From: Thermomicrobiales bacterium
Lineage (GTDB): Bacteria > Chloroflexota > Chloroflexia > Thermomicrobiales > UBA6265
Length of the DNA stretch: 64,000 bases
Reading direction: 5' to 3'
Assembly (NCBI GenBank): GCA_041390825.1
Contig: JAWKPF010000008.1
Location: forward strand, 124,001-188,000
Shown: piece after piece, positions 9,072-17,900 of the stretch
Numbering within the stretch: the first letter of the stretch is position 1
Layout of the letters: every line of letters begins with the position of its first letter
Translations under genes and position numbers: made by a program
Notes under the pieces: generated by a model
Seen by the model: only the letters and a program-made list of their open reading frames with translations
Told to the model about the DNA's origin: nothing
The model's database searches: none

Positions 9072-10181
9072 ATGGGATCCCGGCTTTCGAGGCGACAGTT
9101 CACCGCGGGAGTGCTGACAGCGGGCGCTGGTCTCACGCGTCCATCGCTGCATGCGCGCGCTCAGGACGAGCAACGGGTGCTGCGCATCCTCGGTTGGCCG
9201 AGCTACTTCTCCGACGAGATCACCGCGCCGTTTCGCGAAGCGAACAACGTGCGCATCGAGGTCACCGGCATCGCCACACCGGACGACACCATGCTCTTCC
9301 TGCGCGCGGGCGGGGTGGGGCTGTATGACATCGTCGCGCCGGTGATCGGCCTGGTCGCGCCCTTGGGAGAAGCGGGACTGCTGGCTCCGCTCGATCCCGG
9401 GCTGATACCGAATGCGTCCGGGCTGTTCTCTCAGTTTCAGGATCTCCCGGAGACCCGATCCGGTGATGATCTGTTCGGCATTCCACTGCTTTGGGGCACC
9501 TTCACCCTCGCCTATGCCGCCGGTCAGGCCAGCGCGCCGGATGATTGGCAGGCGCTACTCGACGCGGCGTACACGGACCAGTTGGTCATGCCAGACGATG
9601 GACTTGGACATTTCTGGATCTGGAATTGGGCGCGCGGCGCGGGCGATCCCACCCGCGTCAGTAAGGATTTCCTGGCAGAAACCGCCGATGTCCTAATCCT
9701 TCTCAAACAGGACCGAGCGATATCGTTCGGGGGAAGCACGTACGACACCATGATGAAGGTTGCCAATGGGACCGGCCGGTTTTCGACGATTGGCTGGCAG
9801 TCGGCATCCCTGTTGACCACACAGAAGCAGCAAGCCCTCGCCACTGCGCTTCCGACCCCGGGCGGCGCCAGCTTCTGCGACTGTATCTCCATGGTGACGA
9901 ACTCCCACGATCCGGAGTTGGCTCAGCAATTCATCGACTACATGATCTCGCCAGTCGCCCAGCGCGACCTGGTCGATAGCACCCGTTGGGCCACCGTGGC
10001 GCAAGGCGCGCCGCCGATGATCCAACCCGACATCGCTGCCCTCTATCCGTATGACGATATCGATGGCTGGCTCGCCACGGCGCCTGTTCGTGGCTACCCG
10101 CCCGTTTCAGCCGATGGCGACATTGCGACGTATCTCGACTGGATCATCGCGTGGGACCGTGTCCGGCAGGCCAAGCTCTAG
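9072..10181 (+). CDS. Extracellular solute-binding protein, PotD-like, Tat-exported
   Basis: A 369-residue periplasmic-binding-fold protein of the spermidine/putrescine (PotD) type. It carries an N-terminal SRRQFTAG Tat motif and an Ala-rich h-region ending near ARAQ. The mature part starts LRILGWPSYFSDEITAPF, as in family 1 binding proteins, and contains FGIPLLWGTF, a common PotD-like motif. It should bind a small solute outside the membrane for an ABC importer. The only linked gene is the SDR just upstream; no permease is adjacent. ATG 9072 is the only start that gives a proper Tat signal. Confidence 0.83.
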   Translation: MGSRLSRRQFTAGVLTAGAGLTRPSLHARAQDEQRVLRILGWPSYFSDEITAPFREANNVRIEVTGIATPDDTMLFLRAGGVGLYDIVAPVIGLVAPLGEAGLLAPLDPGLIPNASGLFSQFQDLPETRSGDDLFGIPLLWGTFTLAYAAGQASAPDDWQALLDAAYTDQLVMPDDGLGHFWIWNWARGAGDPTRVSKDFLAETADVLILLKQDRAISFGGSTYDTMMKVANGTGRFSTIGWQSASLLTTQKQQALATALPTPGGASFCDCISMVTNSHDPELAQQFIDYMISPVAQRDLVDSTRWATVAQGAPPMIQPDIAALYPYDDIDGWLATAPVRGYPPVSADGDIATYLDWIIAWDRVRQAKL

Positions 10182-10317
10182 CTGACTGCTCAAGTCCGTA
10201 AGCAGGGAGCCCGACGCAGCTTCGAGTCGTCTCATGACCGAAATCACAGGACTCAGGGCGCGGTCTGGCATACTTTCGGGTCGAGAATAGCCGCGCGCAG
10301 GAGCACCAACGCCGTCC

Positions 10318-10593
10318 ATGGATCAGCAAACCGCCATACCGAATCCTCTGTGTGAAGTGGGGCGCACCCACCCCCGAGACAAACACCGCATGAAGCCAGT
10401 CGAGGGGTATTCCACCGTTTGGGAATGCACCAAGCACGGTATCTACGCCACGGTGCTGCCAGAAGAAGTCGCCGACGCGATCGAACGCGGTTCGGCGTAC
10501 ACCATGCACAACGGAGAGCAAGGTGTGGCCGGGCGTACGGGCGATGACCGCCCGGGCGGTATCGTCTTCTACTACCGGCCGGAGCGCGGATAG
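10318..10593 (+). CDS. Small protein of unknown function with Cys/His pairs
   Basis: A 91-residue protein I do not recognise. It has Cys at about 12 and His at about 18 and 23, and a Cys-x2-His in WECTKHG. This spacing could bind a metal ion but is not a known zinc-finger class. It lacks a signal peptide and membrane segment, and its C-terminus is Gly/Arg-rich. ATG 10318 lies 9 nt ahead of the unrelated-looking LLM gene's own frame context (stop 10593, next ATG 10603), so the two probably share a transcript. Reality is supported by codon usage and by this tight spacing, not by homology. Confidence 0.55.
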   Translation: MDQQTAIPNPLCEVGRTHPRDKHRMKPVEGYSTVWECTKHGIYATVLPEEVADAIERGSAYTMHNGEQGVAGRTGDDRPGGIVFYYRPERG

Positions 10594-10602
10594 CTCGCCC
10601 GC

Positions 10603-11655
10603 ATGCGCTTTGCCCTGTCGTTCGAACATCGCGACTGGGCGCGCGGCGGCGCGGCGAACGCCACCCTGCAGCTCGCGCAAGAAGCCGATGCGGCGGGGTT
10701 CGACGCCATCTGGGTAACCGAGGATCCTGACGGCTGGGACGCCTTCGCGTTGCTTGGCGCCATCTCGCAGCGAACCGAACGGATCGCGCTTGGTACGGGC
10801 GTCACCAATCCGTATCTGCGGCATCCCAATCTGATCGCAGCCTCGGTCGCGACACTCGATCGCCTGGCCCCGGGCCGGGCGTTTCTTGGGCTGGGCCGCG
10901 GGCAACCCGAGTGGTACGAGCACGCGCTCGGGATGGAGCGTGGCCATCCCGTCGCGCGGCTGGAGGAAACCATGCGCCTCCTGCGCCAATGGTGGTCTGC
11001 AGGATCAGCGTCAATCGACGGCGAGTTCCGGGTTCGTGAGTGGAAGCGTGTGGTCGGGCCGACGCAGATGCCACCCATTTACCTCGCCGCTGTCGGTCCG
11101 AAAGCGCTCGAAGTGGCCGGGCGACACGCGGACGGGGTTCTGTTCAGTCTCATGTCGACTCCGACCTATCTCCAGCGCGCGATCGCCACCGTCCGGACGG
11201 CGGCTTTTGCAGCGGACCGTGATCCAGCGCAGCTGCGATTCATCGCCGATCCGGGCATTGTCGTGACCGATGCTCCGGACCGTTTTTTCACGAGTCGGAA
11301 ACGGTTCGTCGCCAACGTGCTTGCCTTGCCAGGGATGGCGGCGGTGCTGGAGAACCCTGCGCTCGATGTCGAAGGCATCATGCATCGGGTGCGGGCCCAT
11401 ATGCGCATCGACGAGTTGCTTGCCGCGGGGCGCGCGTTTGCCGACTTTGCCGAGCATGGGGACGTGGACGCAGCCGTTGCCGAAATCCCGGACGCGTTGG
11501 TCGCCGCCGGAAGCATGGTGGGGCCGATCGATGAGATTCGCGAGCGTATCCGGGGCTATTCAGCGCTCGGTGTGACCGATCTCATGGTGTCGCGCGCCGG
11601 CCTTCCGCGCTCGGTCGATGGCATGGCCGAATATCTCGACGCGCTTCGCCACTGA
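10603..11655 (+). CDS. LLM class flavin-dependent oxidoreductase
   Basis: A 350-residue luciferase-like monooxygenase-fold protein. It shows the family features: AQEADAAGFDAIWVTED near the N-terminus, ALGTGVTNPYLRHP, then LDRLAPGRAFLGLGRG, and YLAAVGPKALEVAGRHADG. It resembles the F420-dependent methylene-tetrahydromethanopterin-reductase-like subgroup, so FMN or F420 is the probable cofactor; the substrate is unknown. The ribosome site is weak (no clear GGAGG). It is the last gene before the promoter of the giant repeat protein. Confidence 0.85.
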   Translation: MRFALSFEHRDWARGGAANATLQLAQEADAAGFDAIWVTEDPDGWDAFALLGAISQRTERIALGTGVTNPYLRHPNLIAASVATLDRLAPGRAFLGLGRGQPEWYEHALGMERGHPVARLEETMRLLRQWWSAGSASIDGEFRVREWKRVVGPTQMPPIYLAAVGPKALEVAGRHADGVLFSLMSTPTYLQRAIATVRTAAFAADRDPAQLRFIADPGIVVTDAPDRFFTSRKRFVANVLALPGMAAVLENPALDVEGIMHRVRAHMRIDELLAAGRAFADFAEHGDVDAAVAEIPDALVAAGSMVGPIDEIRERIRGYSALGVTDLMVSRAGLPRSVDGMAEYLDALRH

Positions 11656-11713
11656 GCCGCGAAACGTTCCTCATGATTCTTGCGTTTCAGCAACAGTCGA
11701 GCAAGAGGCAGGC

Positions 11714-11741
11714 TTGCGGTGCGAGATGCCTCGGGTATGAT
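11714..11741 (+). promoter_or_regulatory. Putative promoter of the giant repeat protein
   Basis: TTGCGG (11714-11719), a 16-nt spacer and TATGAT (11736-11741) form a sigma-70-like pair. Transcription starting near 11748 would give a leader of about 190 nt before the ATG at 11940. The leader has repeated GGATCC-containing segments but matches no riboswitch I know. Confidence 0.5.
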
Positions 11742-11939
11742 GAGATGGACCTTGGCGTCCGGTGCGCGGCATTGGACGCGTGAGGGATCTTTCGCGGATC
11801 CGATCCGGGTAACTGGATCCCCTCGGGGCGTTCCGATAGGGACGCGGCGAAACCCATTCTCGACCGGGAAGTTTTCCAGCCTGTTGCCGACCATTTGGGG
11901 AAGCACGTAATGAGTACTGGTGTGGAGCGGAGGAAACGT

Positions 11940-14900
11940 ATGCGCGCCCGCAGTTCACGATCGACAACATTGTCCGCCGCGAGCAGCCGGCCCGGACCGA
12001 ACCCGAAACCTCCCGGAGCCGGGAGAGGACGCGCGTTCTCGTTCCTGACCGTGCTGATGCTCGTGCTCGGCATGTTGGTTCCATTCTCCATGGTGCAGCA
12101 GGTCGCCGCCGCCCCGGTGGGCGATCCCGATCTCGCGGTCGAGGGAGAGGCACTGCAAGGCGGTCCGCCGCCGTTGCAGGGCGTCTTCGCTGTCACGATT
12201 GGGGGCGACGTCGCCAACGTGGTGGGGCCGGTATCGCTGGGCAATCAGGGCAATGGCGTCTGGCAGGGCACCGCGCCGCTGCCTCCAGGGTCCTATGGCT
12301 TCAGCGTCATCGTCTCGACCAACGATGGTGATGTGAACGCCGGCAACTCGCAGGTCAACGTGACCGATGACGCTGCTGGCGCTGTCTTCGAATTCGATGC
12401 AAACACGGGCCAGATTTCCTCTGGACCACTCCTCGTAACACTCAATACCGACTATGGCGTCTTCAACATGGTTGGTGACGGCGGCGGCAACTTCGTCAGC
12501 AACTTCGACGCCAGTCCCTTCTCTCCGGTCAATGTGGAAACCGCCCTCAATGGCGTGCCTACCGGCAGCACCGCGCAGCCGGTGGCCGGTAACGAAGGCC
12601 GTGTGCGGGTAGTCTCTGACGCGAACGGCAACATCTTGCAGGCGGGCGGCGTCGATACCGGCCAGCTCCAGGTCTTCAAGACGGACGACGAAGGCAACCC
12701 GCAGGCGGGCGCCTGTTTCGCCGTGTCTGGTGGCGGAGGGGTTGCCAGCCAGGCGTGCGACTCCTCGGACGGCAGTCTCGATGGCAGCACCACCCTGTAT
12801 TTCCCGAACGGGATCCCAGGTGGAGGAAACCTGGTCGAGACCTTCACCCCTGACGGGCAGGACGCGGCGGACCCGCAGCAGATTGGCCTTTCGCCGGGCT
12901 TCAATCAGGCGCAGGCCTTTGTCGAAGGCGCCGGGGGCGGCGGAGGCGCTGATCTGGACGAGCCAGGCGACGAACCAATCGGCGATCAGCCGGATCAACC
13001 GGATCAACCAGATCAACCGGTCGGGCCAACCACGGCCACCATCCAGTTCATTTCCGTTGATCAGAACGGCAGCATTCTGCCCGGCGCATGCTTCTCAATC
13101 GATGGTGTCGGCCAGCAGTGCGATGACGACTTCGATGGAGTCGTGACTTTCAGCAACGTGCCGCTCGGTTCCTACAACATCAGCTCCACGCAGGCGCCGC
13201 AGGGTTATCAGAACATTCAGCCGACCCAGATCAACGTCCAGGGCGACCAGCAATTCAACGTTCCGTTCCAGCAACAGGCGCCCCAAACCGGGACCATCGC
13301 GGTTACCACCATCGACGAGAACGGCAACGAGCTGCCGGGTGTCTGCTACAACCTGTCGCAGTTCGGCCAGCAATGCGATGGTGACGACCCCGACAATGTC
13401 ATGACCCAGACGGACGTGCCGGCCGGCAACTACACGATCGAGCTGATCGTGCCGGACGGCTATCAGGCGGTGGGCCAGCCTCAGCAGCAGATCACCGTGC
13501 AGCCGGGACAGACGGCCTCGGTGCAGTTCCAGGTGCAGACGGCGGCTCCGACGACCTTCTCGGTCAGCATCACCACGGTCGATCAGAACGGCAGCGTTCT
13601 GGCCGGCGCGTGCTATCAGATCGATGGTGTCGGCCAGCAGTGCGACGACGACTTCGATGGCGTGACCACCTTCACGGGTGTGAACGCCGGCGCATACAAC
13701 ATCTTCCAGACCCAGGCGCCGGAAGGCTTCGAGCTCGCTTCGCCGCAACAGGTCGATGTCCAGAGCGATCAGCAATTGGTCTTCGCCAATCAACCGACGG
13801 TGGTCGAACCGGAAGCCACCGAGACCAGCGAGGTCCCGGTCGAGCCGACCGAAGAGCCGACCGAGCAAGTGGCGCCGTCCGAAGGATTCACCATCGGTCT
13901 GGTGGCGCTCGATCCGGACAACAACATCGTTCCGGGCGCCTGCTATTCGCTCGACAACGGACCCGAACAGTGCGATGACGACGGCGACGGCGCGGTGACC
14001 TTCACCGGCGTTGCCGCGGGCAATCACGTTGCAACCATGACCCAGGCTCCGGCCGGGTTCCAGAATGTCGGAGCGCTGGGCGTCGACGTCACCGGCGACC
14101 AGCAGTTTGCCGTTCGCCTCACGCCCAGCGAGGAACCGGGCGAGGGCACTGGCACGATCGCAGCCTCCGTCATCGACGAAAACGGCGTCGCCATTCCAGG
14201 TGCGTGCTTCGAGATCGTTGGCATCGACCAGGACTGCGATGGTGACGACGATGACGCGATCATGACCCAGCCGGATGTTCCGGTGGGCGCCTACACCGTC
14301 AACCTGATCGTGCCGGACGGCTACACCGCGGTTGGGCCGACCAGCCAGCAGGCGACGGTCACTGCCGATCAGATCACCAACGTCCAGTTCCAGGTCACCT
14401 CGCAAGCCGAGGCCCCAACCGACACACCGACCGAAGAGGCTGTCGAACCGTCTCCCACCGAGGAAAGCGTGGAGCCGTCTCCCACCGAGGAAACGGGCGT
14501 CATCCCGTCGGAGGGTTTCGGGGCGATTCAGGTCGTGGTGACCGATGACGGGTTCCCGATTCTGGGAGCATGCGTCGCCTATTCCGGCCCCGCCAACGGG
14601 GAGGTCTGCGACGGCGACCCCAACGATGCCGATCCGAACCAGGCCAGCATCCTGATCCAGGATCTGCCGGCCGGGCAATACCAGGTCGGGATGCCGAACC
14701 CGCCGTCGGGATTCGATCCGGCCGCGCCGCAGACGGTGCTGGTCTCGGATGGCCAGGTGCAGAACGTTGTGCTCCAGACCGGCGGCGAAGTGGCTCCGCC
14801 GGCCGAGCCGACCGAGACGCCGACCGAAATCGTGCCTCCGACCGAGACGCCGGTTCCAACCGAAACTCCAACTCCGGAACCGACGACCGGCGATCTTGTC

Positions 14901-17900
14901 ATCACCACCACCGATGAGAACGGTTCGCCGTTGCCTGGCGCCTGCTACTCGCTGAATGGCAGCGCCCCGATCTGCGACAACGGCGAAGGCGATGCCGACC
15001 CCGCGGTGGGCTCGATTCGCGTGGTCGATGTGAGCGCGGGTGACGTAACCGTCACCGAAACTCAGGCGCCCGAGGGCTTCCTGGCCTCCGATCCGCAGAC
15101 TGTATCGGTTCCCGCAGGTGGCGAAACTGCCGCGCAGTTCGTCAACGCCGTTGCTCCGCCGCCCACTGGATCGTTCCGGGTGGTCAAGCGAAACGAAGAC
15201 GGCAACCGCATTGGCGGCTCGTGCTGGACGCTGACCGGTGCAGAGAGCTTCGGCCCATATTGCGACAACGATGCGAGCGATATCGACGCGCGCGACGGCG
15301 TGATCGAAGTCGAGAACATCCCGGTCGGGGACTACACCCTGAGCGAGACGACGACGCCCGAGGGATACCTGGCGGTTGCCGATCAGGCCATCACCATCAC
15401 CGAAGGTGAGCGCACCGGCATTTCACTGATCGATGAGACAGCCGCTGGCTCGTTGGTCATCACCAAGACCGATGATCAGGGTGTCGCGCTCGGTGGTGCG
15501 TGCTTCACCGTCGGCGATGTCAATGTCTGCGACGACGGTGATGGCGACACGGCCAACACCACGCCGGGCACGATCCAGATCGATGGCCTCAAGCCGGGCG
15601 ACTACGACGTGACCGAAACCCAGGCGCCGGACGGCTATGTCGCGTCTGCCGATCCGGTGAGCATCACCGTGACCGCTGGTGAGCAAGCCACGGCGACCTT
15701 CCAGAACAGCCGTGAGACAGGGTCGGTGCAGATCACCAAGGTGGATGCGGCCGATGCGAGCACGACGCTGGGCGGCGCGTGCTTCACCGTGGCCGGTCAG
15801 TCGGTTTGCGACAACGGTGAAGGCGACGGTGACAGCGCAGACGGCGTCATCCTGATTTCCGGGGTGCCGGTCGGTCCGCAGACCGTGACCGAGACCCAGG
15901 CGCCGGAGGGCTTTTCCGCCGGCCAGGACACGAATGTGGAGGTCACGGCGAACGAGACCGCCGCAGTCACCGTTGGCAACGAAAAGCAGGCTGGAACGCT
16001 GCAGATCGTCAAGGTCGATGCCGCGGACGGCGCCACCACGCTCGGCGGCGCGTGCTTCAGCCTGAACGACGGCGAACCGATCTGCGACAACGGTGAGGGC
16101 GATACCGATTCGAATTCGGGCTCGATCGTGATCGAGAATCTCGCGCCGGGCGACTACACCGTTACGGAAACGCAAGCCCCCGAAGGGTACGCCGCCTCTG
16201 GCGATCCCCAGGCCGCGACTGTGTCCGCCGATGAGACGACGACGCTGACGTTCCAGAATGCGGTGGCACAGGGCCAGATCCGAATCCTGAAGGTCGATCA
16301 GGATGGCGGCGCCAGTCTCGGCGGGGCCTGCTTCACGATCGATGACGGGTTGCCGGTCTGCGACAACAACACCGGCGACCTCGATCCGGCCGAAGGCGTG
16401 ATCCTGGTGGATGCCACCGCGGGAGAGCGGACCGTCACCGAAGTGACTGCGCCAGAAGGCTACGATCCGGTTCTTTCGCCGCAGACCGTTGCCGTTGCAA
16501 ACGGGGAGACGGCGGAGGTCACCTTCGCGAACAGTGCGTTCACCGGCTCGGTGCGCATCACCAAGACCGACAACAGCACCCAGCAGCCGCTCGGCGGCGC
16601 CTGCTTCACCTTGCAGGACGCGGAGGGGAACACGGTCGGTCCGGTCTGCGACAACGGTGAGGGCGATTCCGATCCGGCCGAGGGCATCATCGTGCTCCAG
16701 GGCGTGACCGCCGGCACCTATGACGTGCTGGAATCGACCACTCCGGAGGGCTATGTCGCGCCGGAGGGCGCGGTCGCCACGGGTGTCCAGGTCACCTCGG
16801 GACAGGCGGCGGAGGTCGAGGTTGGCAATGAGCCGGTCGACGTTCCGACGCCGACCCCGCTCCCAGCCGGTTCGCTTCTGATCGACAAGGTCGATGAGAA
16901 CGGCCAGGCGCTCGCCGGCGCTTGCTTCCAGCTGCTGGGCTCGACTAATGTCGGCCCGGTCTGCGACAACGGAGCAGCGGATACCGATCCAGCGGAAGGC
17001 AAGATCGGGATTGCCAACATCCCGGCGGGGGACTACACCCTGACCGAGACCCAGGCCCCGGCGGGCTTCAGCCAGGCCGCAAGTCAGAACGTGACGATCG
17101 CAGTCGGCGAAACGCTGGATGTTCAGGTCGTCAATGTGGCCAGCACTCCGGCGGTCGGTATGCTCGTCATCAACGTGACGGACGACGCTGGCAACGCGCT
17201 GGGCGGCGCCTGCTTTACCTATGGCGGCACGAACATCTGTGACAACGGCATCGGTGACGAAAACCCGGCGCCAGGGGTCATCCAGGTTTCTGGTGTGGCC
17301 GTGGGCGACTACCAGGTGGTTCAGACGGTTGCGCCGACCGGTTTCCAGATCGCCGACGCGCAAGCAACCTCGATCACCGCGGACCAGACATCGGTGCTGG
17401 ACTTCGTGCAGACGGCAGCCGAGCCGGAGACCGGCGGTCTCCAGATCGACCTGACCGACGACGAGGGCAACCCGGTCGAAGGCGCCTGCATCTCGGTCAC
17501 CCCGTCCAGCAATGTGACGGGCGGTGAATCGATCGTTCTCTGCGACGGCGGCGAAGAAGACACGAATCCGGCGCCAGGCGTTCTGGTGGTCGAGGACCTG
17601 CCGGTCGGCACCTGGACGGTGTCGCAGGCATCGATTCCAGGAGAGGAATCGGCGCAGGTGGCTGGCATCGACTTCAAGGTCCAGCCGTTGCAGGGCGACG
17701 TCGCGTCAGCCGCCGCCATCAGCAGCAACTCCAAGACGGTCACGGTCAAGGCGAACGTCATCGTCATCGTGATCATCATCATCATCGTGAACCCGCCGAC
17801 CGAGGGCTCGCTGCAGATCGTCAAGCGCGCGCAGGACACCAACCTGCTGCAGGGCGGCGCCTGCTTCCGGGTCACCGGCCAGGGTAACGACATCGAGGTT

